Assembly (NCBI GenBank): GCA_964532465.1
Contig: CAZHHX010000005.1
Location: 1 to 64,000 of the forward strand
DNA length: 64,000 nt
From: JAPLKB01 sp964532465
GTDB lineage: Bacteria; Desulfobacterota; Syntrophorhabdia; Syntrophorhabdales; Syntrophorhabdaceae
Reading direction: 5' to 3'
Shown: piece after piece, positions 25,165-34,026 of the stretch
How the letters are laid out: every line of letters starts with the position of its first letter
Position numbering within the stretch: position 1 is the first letter of the stretch
Program-made: the position numbers and the translations under genes
Notes under the pieces: generated by a model
Told to the model about the DNA's origin: nothing
Seen by the model: only the letters and a program-made list of their open reading frames with translations
The model's database searches: none

Positions 25165-25178
25165 GGCGGTAGCCTGCC
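25165..25178 (+). promoter_or_regulatory. ops element (RfaH/JUMPstart-type antitermination site)
   Basis: GGCGGTAGCCTGCC matches the E. coli ops core GGCGGTAGCGTG at 11 of 12 positions. It is oriented with the operon and lies 12 nt before the first start codon, after the candidate promoter. The segment can fold as a 5-bp stem (one G-T pair) with loop TAGC, a feature of ops in the non-template strand. In enterobacteria ops pauses RNA polymerase and recruits the NusG paralogue RfaH so that long capsule or LPS operons are fully transcribed. No RfaH-like gene is in this window. Confidence 0.8.
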
Positions 25179-25190
25179 TAAAAATGCCTG

Positions 25191-25508
25191 ATGAACGAAG
25201 CTCAATTTAAAACACTAAAAGAATTGTCCATAGAGGGAACAGTGTCCCAACGCGATCTTTCTAAAAAGGTTGGTTTAAGCCTTGGGAGTATTAACTATAT
25301 AATGAAGGAACTTATTCAAAAAGGATATGTCAAGGCTCAGCGCTTTAAAAACTCGAGCAAAAAAGCAGCCTATATTTATGTCCTGACGCCTCAGGGGATA
25401 AACGCTCGTGTCAAGCAAACACAGTATTTCCTTCAGAAAAAGATGGAAGAATACGAAAAGTTAAAGATTGAGATTGATGAGTTGAAAAAAGAAAATTTGC
25501 AGTATTAA
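25191..25508 (+). CDS. MarR-family EPS-associated transcriptional regulator
   Basis: The 105-residue winged-helix protein has the HTH in VSQRDLSKKVGLSLGSINYI (about residues 18-37), the wing in KKAAYIYVLTPQG and a C-terminal coiled coil (QKKMEEYEKLKIEIDELKKE) for dimerisation. This compact form is typical of regulators found at the head of bacterial exopolysaccharide loci. It probably controls its own operon. No clear Shine-Dalgarno precedes the ATG. The ops element lies there instead. Confidence 0.85.
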   Translation: MNEAQFKTLKELSIEGTVSQRDLSKKVGLSLGSINYIMKELIQKGYVKAQRFKNSSKKAAYIYVLTPQGINARVKQTQYFLQKKMEEYEKLKIEIDELKKENLQY

Positions 25509-25553
25509 AACAAAGAGCCATCAATAGAATCACTCGATGACAGGCATAGAACA

Positions 25554-26132
25554 ATGATCAATATAAAATCACGAATAAACGAATCAATTTCCAATCTTCG
25601 AGTCATGCTTTCTGATGATTCAGTAATCGGGCGTATTGCAAATTTTGCTGAACTTATTGTAGATGCTGTCAAATCCGGCAATAAGCTCATGATTTGTGGT
25701 AATGGTGGGAGCGCTGCCGATGCCCAGCATATTGCCGGAGAATTTATATGCAGGTTTTATAAAGACAGGGAACCGTTGCCGGCTATTGCGTTATCTACAG
25801 ATACTTCAGTACTTACATCAATCGCAAATGACTTTTCATATGATGAAGTTTTTAGCCGTCAGGTAAAGGCGCTTGGTAGGAAAGGCGACATTCTTCTCGG
25901 TATAAGCACAAGCGGTAGTTCGAATAATATTCTGAGAGCATTTGAAACAGCTAAAGAAATTGGAATTAAAACAGTGCTTTTAACCGGTGAGAAAGAAAAG
26001 GATATCGCCAAAATAAGCAACATTATAATCAAAGTCCCATCCACCGATACCCCTCGTATTCAAGAAATGCACCTTGTGATTGAACATATAATTTGTGAAA
26101 TTGTGGAAGAAGAATTTTTTAAAAATTTATAA
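25554..26132 (+). CDS. SIS-domain sugar-phosphate isomerase (GmhA-like)
   Basis: The 192-residue SIS protein has GNGGSAADAQHIAGEFICRF and GISTSGSSNNILRA, the phosphosugar-binding motifs of GmhA, which converts sedoheptulose 7-phosphate to D-glycero-manno-heptose 7-phosphate. His and Glu positions of that family (AQHIAGE, MHLVIEHI) are present. Because a NeuB-like synthase follows, it may instead provide a phosphosugar precursor for that step. A second SIS gene lies at 43259. Confidence 0.87.
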   Translation: MINIKSRINESISNLRVMLSDDSVIGRIANFAELIVDAVKSGNKLMICGNGGSAADAQHIAGEFICRFYKDREPLPAIALSTDTSVLTSIANDFSYDEVFSRQVKALGRKGDILLGISTSGSSNNILRAFETAKEIGIKTVLLTGEKEKDIAKISNIIIKVPSTDTPRIQEMHLVIEHIICEIVEEEFFKNL

Positions 26133-26153
26133 AAGATTGAAGGGGGAGCTTAT

Positions 26154-26999
26154 ATGTCAATATTTATCATTGCTGAAATAGGCATCAATCATAACGGGGA
26201 TGTAGAGATTGCAAAGCAATTGATTAATGCTGCCAAAGATGCCGGCTGTGATGCAGTCAAATTCCAGAAGAGAACAATTGATCTGGTATATACCAAGGAA
26301 TTGCTTGATTCTCTGAGGGAGAGCCCCTGGGGTAAGACTCAGCGGGAGCAAAAAGAAGGGCTGGAATTTGGTCTTGCTCAATACCAGGATATAGATGCTT
26401 TCTGTAAACAAAAGGAGATTGAGTGGTTTGCCTCGGCCTGGGATATTGAAAGCCAGAAGTTCCTGCGCCGGTTTAACTGCAAATACAATAAGATAGCCTC
26501 CGCGATGATTGTATATGAGGAATTCCTCCGGGAAGTGGCTTCAGAAAAGAAACATACATTTATTTCAACGGGAATGACTGAATTTAAGCAGATTGATCAA
26601 GCTGTGGAGATATTCAAGGAGGCAGGTTGCCCCTTTGAACTGATGCATTGTGTCTCCACGTATCCAATGGAAGATGAGGATGCAAACCTGAACTGCATCA
26701 AGACGCTCCGGAATCGCTATCAGTGTAATGTGGGCTATAGTGGGCACGAGGTTGGTCTGGCGGTATCATATGCCGCCGCGGCTCTTGGCATTACGTCATT
26801 AGAAAGGCATATCACCCTTGATCGTGCCATGTATGGTTCCGATCAGGCGGCTTCAGTTGAAGCGGGAGGGTTCAGACAACTTGTGGGCGCGGTCCGAAAA
26901 ATTGAAAAGGCTATGGGAGACGGCAACAGAGTTATGCATGTTAAAGAGATTTCGATTGCAAAAAAACTGAGGGCACATATACCCTTTGAATCCCATTGA
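26154..26999 (+). CDS. NeuB-family sialic/nonulosonic acid synthase, lacking the SAF domain
   Basis: The protein condenses PEP with a sugar aldehyde to form a 2-keto-3-deoxy acid in the family. Visible are AEIGINHNGDVEIAK, AVKFQKRTID, FASAWDIES, FISTGMTE, GYSGHEVGL and LERHITLDRAMYGSDQAAS. It is 281 residues, against about 340-350 for NeuB. It stops right after the TIM barrel, so the C-terminal SAF (antifreeze-like) domain that reaches into the partner active site is absent and not present as a separate gene nearby. The acceptor may therefore differ from ManNAc. The start is supported by AAGGGGGAG. Confidence 0.9.
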   Translation: MSIFIIAEIGINHNGDVEIAKQLINAAKDAGCDAVKFQKRTIDLVYTKELLDSLRESPWGKTQREQKEGLEFGLAQYQDIDAFCKQKEIEWFASAWDIESQKFLRRFNCKYNKIASAMIVYEEFLREVASEKKHTFISTGMTEFKQIDQAVEIFKEAGCPFELMHCVSTYPMEDEDANLNCIKTLRNRYQCNVGYSGHEVGLAVSYAAAALGITSLERHITLDRAMYGSDQAASVEAGGFRQLVGAVRKIEKAMGDGNRVMHVKEISIAKKLRAHIPFESH

Positions 27000-27014
27000 A
27001 AGAGGGAGCGACCC

Positions 27015-27758
27015 ATGGCAAACATTGTTGCAGTAATACCTGCCCGTTCAGGTTCTAAAGGCGTTGTTGACAAAAATATCAAATTATTAGCCGGATATCC
27101 ATTGATTGCTTATAGCATTGCAGCGGCACAATCGGCGAACAGTATTGATCGTATTATTGTATCAACGGATTCTGAGGAATATGCAACTATTGCGCGTGAA
27201 TATGGCGCAGAAGTCCCTTTTTTGCGTCCTCCTGAGGTTTCTGGTGATACCAGTACGGATTATGATTTTGTCAAACATCTCCTTGATTGGATGCTGTTCT
27301 ATGAAGGGGTGTCGCCTGAGTACCTTATTCATATACGTCCCACAACCCCTTTGCGTGAAGCAAATTATATTGATGCGGCAATTGAATTAATAAAACAGTC
27401 GAGTCAGGCCACGGCCCTACGATCCGTGCATGAGATGCCGGAGTCTGCTTATAAGGCATTTGAAATAGAAGGAGATCTCTTAAAATCTGTCGGATCAAAT
27501 TCTTTTGCTTTGGATACTTTTAATGATCCGAGACAAAAATTTAACAAAACCTATCAGGCTAATGGTTATGTAGATGTTTTAAAAACGAAATACGTTATTG
27601 AAAACAAGAAACTGCACGGAGATCATGTCATAGCCTTTGTTACCCCCTATGTTGTGGAGGTTGACACATTAGATGATTTTGATTATCTGGAATATATAGC
27701 GGCAAAGGATCATTCAATTGCCAATACACTATTTGAGGGAAGGAATAAAAAAATATGA
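27015..27758 (+). CDS. CMP-nonulosonate cytidylyltransferase (NeuA-like)
   Basis: The 247-residue protein starts with VIPARSGSKGVVDKNIKLLAG, the CMP-sialate synthetase signature, and has STDSEEYA and IRPTTPLRE. It would activate the product of the preceding synthase with CTP to a CMP-sugar donor. It directly follows the NeuB-like gene (GAGGGAG before the ATG) and its stop overlaps the next start by 4 nt, so the three genes act together. Confidence 0.9.
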   Translation: MANIVAVIPARSGSKGVVDKNIKLLAGYPLIAYSIAAAQSANSIDRIIVSTDSEEYATIAREYGAEVPFLRPPEVSGDTSTDYDFVKHLLDWMLFYEGVSPEYLIHIRPTTPLREANYIDAAIELIKQSSQATALRSVHEMPESAYKAFEIEGDLLKSVGSNSFALDTFNDPRQKFNKTYQANGYVDVLKTKYVIENKKLHGDHVIAFVTPYVVEVDTLDDFDYLEYIAAKDHSIANTLFEGRNKKI

Positions 27759-29128
27759 GCTATCAATTTTCACAAACCCCTGTCGATGTACCGCTTGTAG
27801 CGACAAAATACCGCAAGATAAAGACAGCAATCCCTGCACCGGAAACGTTGCGAATATTGCTTGATCTTGAAAAATATGAATCACGGTCTATGCATGGGCA
27901 ACTCCCTGTTGTCTGGGATAGAGCGGAGGACTTTCAGATCTATGACCCATATGGCAATTGCTGGATTGATTTCACTTCTACAATATTTTTGGCAAACGCA
28001 GGGCACGCAAATCCGGAAATAATAGCCGGTCTTCAAAAGATGCTGGATCAGAGGCTGCTTCATACATATACATTCCCGAGTCAGATTCGTGCACAATTTC
28101 TTAAAAAACTGATTGAGATAACCCCGCCTCAATTTGAGAAATCTTTTCTTTTATCCTCGGGAACCGAGGCAACCGAATGTGCTGTGAAATTAATGAGGAT
28201 GCACGGCCAGACCATCAGTTCAAACAAGGTTGGCATAGTTTCGTTTAAAGGATCTATGCATGGCCGAACAATGGGCGCGGAAATGCTTAAAGGGGACCCC
28301 CATAAGTCAGCCTGGATTGGCTATATGGACCCGAATATGCATCATTTACCCTTTCCCTACCCCTGGATTGCAAAAGATGACTGGCAGAAGGGCTTCCGGG
28401 AAGATATGGAAGGTTTAGAAGTAAAAGGGTTGAATTTCGATAATATTGCAGGTTTTATTATTGAATCTTATCTGGGATGGGGGGCTATCTTCTACCCGGT
28501 TGATTATATCAAGGCACTCGTAAATTTTGCAAAGGAACATAATTGCATAGTTGCCTTCGATGAGATTCAGGGCGGTTTTGGAAGAACAGGGAAACAGTTT
28601 GTATATCAACACTATGATGTTGAACCCGATCTTCTTTGCCTCGGCAAGGCATTAAGCGGCAGTTTACCTTTGTCTGCTGTTGTCGGCAGTCAAAAAATAA
28701 TGGACCTCCCGGAATTTGGTTCTATGAGCAGTACTCATTCGGCAAATCCTCTTTGCTGTGCCGCCGGTTTGGCTAATTTGGAGGCAATTGAATCCGGGAA
28801 TCTGGCGGAGGAATCAGCAAAAAAAGGAGAAATACTTCATCGCAAACTCAACATGCTCAAGGAAAAATATCACGACAGAATAGCGTATGTTTTTGGTAAA
28901 GGATTGTTGGCAGGTATTATTTTTAAACACCCGAAAACGGGTGAACCCGATGAATTATTTCCAAGCCGGGTATGTGAAAAAGCCATGCAGAAGGGGTTAC
29001 TTCTTGTTCATACAGGCAGGGAATCAATAAAAATCGGTCCCCCACTCACAATACCGGACGATGCTTTAATAGAAGGCATTGACATTTTTGATGAGGCAAT
29101 CACTGAGACAATCGGGCAGACAGGATGA
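27755..29128 (+). CDS. Class III (PLP) aminotransferase
   Basis: The 457-residue fold-type I enzyme has SSGTEATECAVKLMR, the PLP Asp region VAFDEIQGGFGRTGKQF and the Schiff-base lysine in LCLGKALSGSLPLS. It resembles ornithine/4-aminobutyrate or glutamate-semialdehyde-type aminotransferases, which are rare in sugar pathways compared with the DegT class. Here it probably aminates an aldehyde or keto group of the sugar acid or of an attached side chain. It overlaps the genes on both sides by 4 nt. Confidence 0.87.
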   Translation: MSYQFSQTPVDVPLVATKYRKIKTAIPAPETLRILLDLEKYESRSMHGQLPVVWDRAEDFQIYDPYGNCWIDFTSTIFLANAGHANPEIIAGLQKMLDQRLLHTYTFPSQIRAQFLKKLIEITPPQFEKSFLLSSGTEATECAVKLMRMHGQTISSNKVGIVSFKGSMHGRTMGAEMLKGDPHKSAWIGYMDPNMHHLPFPYPWIAKDDWQKGFREDMEGLEVKGLNFDNIAGFIIESYLGWGAIFYPVDYIKALVNFAKEHNCIVAFDEIQGGFGRTGKQFVYQHYDVEPDLLCLGKALSGSLPLSAVVGSQKIMDLPEFGSMSSTHSANPLCCAAGLANLEAIESGNLAEESAKKGEILHRKLNMLKEKYHDRIAYVFGKGLLAGIIFKHPKTGEPDELFPSRVCEKAMQKGLLLVHTGRESIKIGPPLTIPDDALIEGIDIFDEAITETIGQTG

Positions 29129-29553
29129 TCAAAGACATCCGCCACACAGGTATAGTGGTTGTTGACTTGGAAGAATCACTGCATTTTTATCGCGATCTCC
29201 TCAACTTCAAGATTGCAAAACAGATGGAAGAGGCGGGAGATTATATTGATAATATCTCATCACTGCAAAATATAAAGGTTACAACTGTGAAAATGACTTT
29301 ACCCACTGGCCAGATGATAGAGTTGTTGAAGTATCATTCACATCCTGAAGAGCAAAAAATGCGGCGTATTTGCGAGATAGGAATATCTCATATAGCGCTT
29401 ACCGTAGATAATCTGGACGCTGAATATGAGAGAATCAAGGATCAGGGAATTCAATTCAATTCTCTTCCTCAATTATCACCCGATGGCTATGCAAGGGTTA
29501 CTTTTTGCAGAGCACCGGAGGGAACTCTAATTGAATTGGTGGAGGTATTGTAG
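29125..29553 (+). CDS. VOC (glyoxalase/epimerase fold) protein
   Basis: The 142-residue protein has two beta-alpha-beta-beta-beta units with metal-ligand candidates in IRHTGIVV, MIELLKY, ISHIALTV and LIELVEVL, as in methylmalonyl-CoA epimerase and glyoxalase I. The reaction in a polysaccharide pathway is unknown. Epimerisation or isomerisation next to a carbonyl is plausible. The start overlaps the previous stop (ATGA) and the stop overlaps the next GTG. Confidence 0.8.
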   Translation: MIKDIRHTGIVVVDLEESLHFYRDLLNFKIAKQMEEAGDYIDNISSLQNIKVTTVKMTLPTGQMIELLKYHSHPEEQKMRRICEIGISHIALTVDNLDAEYERIKDQGIQFNSLPQLSPDGYARVTFCRAPEGTLIELVEVL

Positions 29554-30275
29554 TGTCTTCGTTAAGCCCACAAAGGGATTATGTGGCTGTGACATATAAC
29601 GAAAAAGACAGACCATTCACGCAATATCCTGATAAATTAGCTCGTTATTTATCTTCGAGATATAAATTGCAGAAGGGAAGCAGAATATTAGATCTGGGAT
29701 GCGGTCGCGGTGAGTTTCTGAGGGGTTTTATTAGATGCGGTATGAACGGATATGGAGTTGATCAGTCATCCATAGCAAAATCCGTATGCCCGGAAGCTGA
29801 AATATTACAGTCAAATCTTGAAGCTAAACCACTACCTTATGAAGATAATTTCTTTGATATTATATTTTCAAAATCAGTTCTCGAACATTTCTATTATCCT
29901 GAAAGACTGGTTATGGAGATGCAGCGTGTTGTCAAACCAGGAGGTTTTATTGTTGCGATGGTCCCTGACTGGGAATCTGTTTATAAGACATTTTATGTGG
30001 ACTACACGCACAGAACGCCATTTACCATCAATTCCTTTAAGGAAATCTTTTTAATAAACGGGTTTGACGATGTTAAAGTGGAAAAATTCATGCAACTCCC
30101 TTTTTTATGGTCACTGCCATGGCTGAAACCATTTTGTTCGCTTTTAGCATTTGTAGTGCCCAGATCATTAAGGCCATATAGCAAACTCATACGATTTTCA
30201 CAGGAGATTATGTTGCTTTCAACTGCAGTGAAGCCAAATAATGTATTGCGGAGACAGGATGATTCCATACTTTAA
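29553..30275 (+). CDS. Class I SAM-dependent methyltransferase
   Basis: The 240-residue protein contains SAM motif I LDLGCGRGEFLRGF, FDIIFSKSVLEHF and VVKPGGFIVAMVPDWE, typical of Methyltransf_11 enzymes. The GTG start at 29553 shares a base with the previous TAG and has GGAGG 7 nt upstream. It probably methylates a sugar hydroxyl or amine of the repeat unit. Confidence 0.85.
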   Translation: MSSLSPQRDYVAVTYNEKDRPFTQYPDKLARYLSSRYKLQKGSRILDLGCGRGEFLRGFIRCGMNGYGVDQSSIAKSVCPEAEILQSNLEAKPLPYEDNFFDIIFSKSVLEHFYYPERLVMEMQRVVKPGGFIVAMVPDWESVYKTFYVDYTHRTPFTINSFKEIFLINGFDDVKVEKFMQLPFLWSLPWLKPFCSLLAFVVPRSLRPYSKLIRFSQEIMLLSTAVKPNNVLRRQDDSIL

Positions 30276-31059
30276 TGGATTGTATTGCATCCATCTGGAA
30301 TTGACCAGTAGGTGCAATAAGGATTGCTGGATGTGCGGCAGAAGAAAGATAGACAGAGAATATCCCGAAATAGCAATGAATTATGGGGATATGGATTTTG
30401 AGCTGGTAAAGAAAATAGCCGGTCAACTACCAGAAGGGATAGTGGTTCAATTTCATAATAATGGTGATCCGCTTCTTTATCCAAGATTCGGTGAAGCGGT
30501 CAGATTATTCAAGGATCAGATAAAATGTGTTGATACCAATGCTAAATTGATCGTGGAAAAATCTGAAGAGATTATTGATAATTTGGATACCATGACTATT
30601 TCAGTTATTGAAAACGACCCGGAAGGAGATGAGCAATACGAACTGGTAAAGAAGTTTCTTGAGATTAAAACTAAAAGAAAACCTCATATGATTTACAGAT
30701 GTCTGGGTAATGTGAATAGGTCAAGATGGGAAAAACTGGATGGTATTGTTGCCACCAGGATATTGCATAATCCTTTAGGAAGCTTCAAGTATCAAAAAAA
30801 GCCGACAGTGCCGGAAATAGGAATATGTTTGGAGATATTGAATCACATGGCTATCAACAGACTCGGCGAAGTTTCTATTTGTGTAAGATTTGATCCGAAA
30901 AGATTAGGGGTTATCGGAGATTCCAAAATAACTTCACTGATAGACATATGGAACAGCTCAAAAAGAAAAGAATGGATTAAGCATCATGTAGAGGGAAATA
31001 GAAGTAAAATCCCTCTCTGTAGTTTTTGTGATTTCTGGGGAGTGCCGACAGGATTGTAG
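30259..31059 (+). CDS. Radical SAM protein with SPASM-like C-terminal cysteines
   Basis: The 4Fe-4S motif CNKDCWMC (about residues 14-21) is followed by FHNNGDPLL, and by C-terminal cysteines (ICLEIL, SICVRFD, LCSFCDFWG) that suggest one auxiliary cluster. The enzyme would generate a 5'-deoxyadenosyl radical to modify a sugar or peptide group. The ATG at 30259 is preferred (GGAG 6 nt upstream, less overlap) to the ATG at 30241. It overlaps the methyltransferase end by 17 nt. Confidence 0.85.
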   Translation: MIPYFNGLYCIHLELTSRCNKDCWMCGRRKIDREYPEIAMNYGDMDFELVKKIAGQLPEGIVVQFHNNGDPLLYPRFGEAVRLFKDQIKCVDTNAKLIVEKSEEIIDNLDTMTISVIENDPEGDEQYELVKKFLEIKTKRKPHMIYRCLGNVNRSRWEKLDGIVATRILHNPLGSFKYQKKPTVPEIGICLEILNHMAINRLGEVSICVRFDPKRLGVIGDSKITSLIDIWNSSKRKEWIKHHVEGNRSKIPLCSFCDFWGVPTGL

Positions 31060-31071
31060 AAAGAGAGAAGG

Positions 31072-31962
31072 GTGAAGAAGGTGCTAATCAATAACAAAAA
31101 ATGCTATCTGTGCGGTGGTACAGAGTTTAATAAAAGGCCCGGTAGTGTACGTGACAGGTCAGAATTGGAGATTCTTAAATGCGTATCCTGCGGATTGGTT
31201 TTTCTTTCATCATTTGATCATATTTGTGATGAATTTTATGAAAATTCTGAAATGCACGGTCAAGAGGCATTAGATGCACATGCCTGGCTTAACGAAACTT
31301 CCTGGGATGATGAGCGGCGTTTCCAATATTTAAAGTCAGTATTGCCAAATCGCAGACTATTGGATTTTGGATGCGGGGTGGGTGGATTTCTCTCAAAGAC
31401 ACGGGAACTGACTGCGATGGCCCATGGCCTGGAACCGGAAAAAAGATTGAGTAATTATTATAAAAATAATGGATTTACTGTTTTCCAGAGCCTGTCAGAA
31501 ATCCCTAAAGATATTCGAGGCGGGTATGATATTATAACCATGTTTCATGTGCTCGAACATATCCCCGATCCAAAAAAAATATTGGTTGAATTGGTTAAAT
31601 TGCTTGCCAATGAGGGTCAGATTATTGTGGAAATACCTAATGCCGATGATGTGTTACTCACTCTTTACGATAATAGACCCTTTTCGCATTTTACATATTG
31701 GAGCTGTCATCTTTTTCTCTTTACATCAAAAACACTTGAAACACTTTTTTCACAGGCTGGCTTGAAAATAAATTATATCAAACAGATTCAAAGATACCCG
31801 CTATCGAATCACCTATACTGGCTGGCAAATGGAAAACCGGGCGGTCATCAGAAATGGAACTTTCTTGATTCTCCTGAGTTGCATACTGCTTACGAAAAGC
31901 AACTCTCGGCTATCGGGAAATGTGACACGATTATAGCAAGTATATCGAGATATCAGCAATAA
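31072..31962 (+). CDS. SAM methyltransferase with N-terminal zinc ribbon
   Basis: The N-terminal CYLCGG and CVSCGLVF pairs form a zinc ribbon like that of sugar C-methyltransferases. A class I SAM domain follows (LLDFGCGVGGFLSK, ITMFHVLEHIPDP, EGQIIVEIPNADD). At 296 residues it lacks the extra C-terminal domain of TylC3-type C-methyltransferases. Start is GTG. A similar gene occurs at 37952. Confidence 0.83.
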   Translation: MKKVLINNKKCYLCGGTEFNKRPGSVRDRSELEILKCVSCGLVFLSSFDHICDEFYENSEMHGQEALDAHAWLNETSWDDERRFQYLKSVLPNRRLLDFGCGVGGFLSKTRELTAMAHGLEPEKRLSNYYKNNGFTVFQSLSEIPKDIRGGYDIITMFHVLEHIPDPKKILVELVKLLANEGQIIVEIPNADDVLLTLYDNRPFSHFTYWSCHLFLFTSKTLETLFSQAGLKINYIKQIQRYPLSNHLYWLANGKPGGHQKWNFLDSPELHTAYEKQLSAIGKCDTIIASISRYQQ

Positions 31963-31995
31963 ATATGTATAAATATCAAATCTCATTTTAATGAT

Positions 31996-34026
31996 ATGTT
32001 GGCAAAGAATGAAATGCTAAAAAGCGAACTCCTGCAATCTGAATGTCTGCGTAAAAATAAGTTAGATAGCCCTTACAATAAATGGGTAGCGCCTAAGTTG
32101 CGGGAAAATCCTGTCCTGGCTTTATGTGAAACAGAAGCAGAGGTAGATTACTTTTCTCAAACAAAAGCGCCCGAAATAGATATAATAATTGCGCTTACCC
32201 CACAGGCAGCCGCTCATTGTTACCTTGCGGATACACCTTATCTTAAAATTGAAGATTTTTTCGATGTGAGCGCATTCTGGTATGGGGACGAACCCATGCT
32301 GACACTGCAAAGACACTGGGCGGATAGTGTGGATAATTTTTTATGGGATATTTATCCACCCTGGAGGGAAGTGATATTTCAGCCAACTAGTGCAATATTC
32401 TTCTTTCTAAAGGTTTTAATAGACGGGCTGTATAAAACTGTTTTCGGATTGTCACATCTGTTTATTGCAAGCCGCCCTGAGCAAGTATACTATTTCGCTG
32501 ATCAAGCTATTGACGATGCAATAGATGAAACGCTTTTTTTCAAGGATTCGATTTATCGTCGGGTTTTACCATTATGTGCAGCCGAATATGATGTAAAAAT
32601 TGAAGAGTTGCACAATATTAGGAAAGACTCCTTCACGCTGGAGCCTTCAAACAGAATGCGCCAAAATTCCTTGAAAGGCCGGTTGCTGACCCTATTACCG
32701 CAAAAATTGGCTGACCGATTATACCGGGCCAAGCATTGCGGTCCTGGCAGTTTCTTCAAAGCGAATCATAATGGCGATGGACCGACCTTATTATATCAAC
32801 CGGGATATGATTCAAGCATAGCAGCTAAATACGCTCAAAAAATGGGATTCCAGCTACAGACATTTGATGAGATTTTACCTCCTTCCTCAAAATATAACTG
32901 GGAAGCTTCCGGCATCATCCCGTCTCCAGTTGAAGCATGGAATCATATCTGCCAAAGCTCTTATTTGCGCGAGCCATTTTATTGGTGTGGTGTAGATATG
33001 TTCCGAATTGCAGAATCACGTTTGAAATACTGGTGGTATACAATGATTCCTACGATATGGGGCATGTTCCAAGAAGCGCGTGACCGTTTCGAGAAAATCC
33101 GCCCAAACGTTGTAATGGTTTATACTCCTTGGAGCTTACAACACCATGCCATGTTCCAGGCGGCACGTTCGCTTGCGATACCTACTGTGACCTACCAACA
33201 TGGTGGGTTTGAAGGAAGTTGTGAATATATAATTTATGACGCGACAGATTTAAGACAAAGCGATTATCGGCTTGTTTATGGTGAGGGAAACGCTACATAT
33301 CTGCAAGAACGCAAAGATCAGAATACCGTGACATGTGCCGAAATAATTACTGTCGGCTCCACTCGTCTTGATGCTCAGAGGGCAACCATTGAGAGAGAAA
33401 AGGACAGACAACGCGTAAGGCGGCAATTGCACATTGCTGATTCTGAAATACTTATATCATATATACCAACTTCCTACCAATATAACTGGTACATGGCACG
33501 TCAGGCGTACCTTGGAGTGCCTTATTTGGAACTGCTTATTCAGGTCATAAATATTTTGCGTGATTTTTCAAAATTGCGATTTGTTTATAAATCATTCCCT
33601 GAATATCCGTTAGATCCGATGTTAAAGATCATAGCAGCTTGTTGTCCAAACTGCCAGTTTATAAGCGATATGCCTATGACGCTTTTACTGCAAGCAAGCG
33701 ATGCGTTTATATTTGACATGCCCTCGACAGGCCTTCTGGAAGCTTTTTTGACTGCAAAACCAATACTTTTACACTCAGATCAACGTTTCATTGCATTGCG
33801 GCCTGAAGCGCGAACAATGTTGAAAAAACGGGTGATATTAAGCGAAACACCGAACGATTTTATAAAGCAATTGAGACTTTTCCTGAGTAAAGGTGAATTT
33901 AAAAAAATGGAAAATCCCGATTGCGATTTATTGCGTGCTTATGGAACATTTAAGGACGATGGAAACTCGGTGCGTTATGCAGTGGAAGCACTTTACGATA
34001 TTATTCAAGGAAAATTCAGGAAATGA
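31996..34026 (+). CDS. Large GT-B-like surface-polysaccharide protein
   Basis: I do not recognise a named family with certainty. The 676-residue protein is soluble, with an N-terminal half of unknown fold. The C-terminal half (about 400-650) looks like a GT-B or capsule-synthesis domain: VTYQHGGFEGSCEY, ITVGSTRLD, and FDMPSTGLLEAFLTAKPILLH. The same QHG and xSTxxLEA pattern appears in the 614-residue product at 46765. A glycosyl- or glycerophosphotransferase-type role in EPS assembly is the best guess. It overlaps the next gene by 4 nt. Confidence 0.6.
   Translation: MLAKNEMLKSELLQSECLRKNKLDSPYNKWVAPKLRENPVLALCETEAEVDYFSQTKAPEIDIIIALTPQAAAHCYLADTPYLKIEDFFDVSAFWYGDEPMLTLQRHWADSVDNFLWDIYPPWREVIFQPTSAIFFFLKVLIDGLYKTVFGLSHLFIASRPEQVYYFADQAIDDAIDETLFFKDSIYRRVLPLCAAEYDVKIEELHNIRKDSFTLEPSNRMRQNSLKGRLLTLLPQKLADRLYRAKHCGPGSFFKANHNGDGPTLLYQPGYDSSIAAKYAQKMGFQLQTFDEILPPSSKYNWEASGIIPSPVEAWNHICQSSYLREPFYWCGVDMFRIAESRLKYWWYTMIPTIWGMFQEARDRFEKIRPNVVMVYTPWSLQHHAMFQAARSLAIPTVTYQHGGFEGSCEYIIYDATDLRQSDYRLVYGEGNATYLQERKDQNTVTCAEIITVGSTRLDAQRATIEREKDRQRVRRQLHIADSEILISYIPTSYQYNWYMARQAYLGVPYLELLIQVINILRDFSKLRFVYKSFPEYPLDPMLKIIAACCPNCQFISDMPMTLLLQASDAFIFDMPSTGLLEAFLTAKPILLHSDQRFIALRPEARTMLKKRVILSETPNDFIKQLRLFLSKGEFKKMENPDCDLLRAYGTFKDDGNSVRYAVEALYDIIQGKFRK

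Noticed and set aside
26154..27758. Complete sialic acid (Neu5Ac) pathway.
   Set aside because: No NeuC epimerase is present and the NeuB-like protein lacks its SAF domain, so the product cannot be named.
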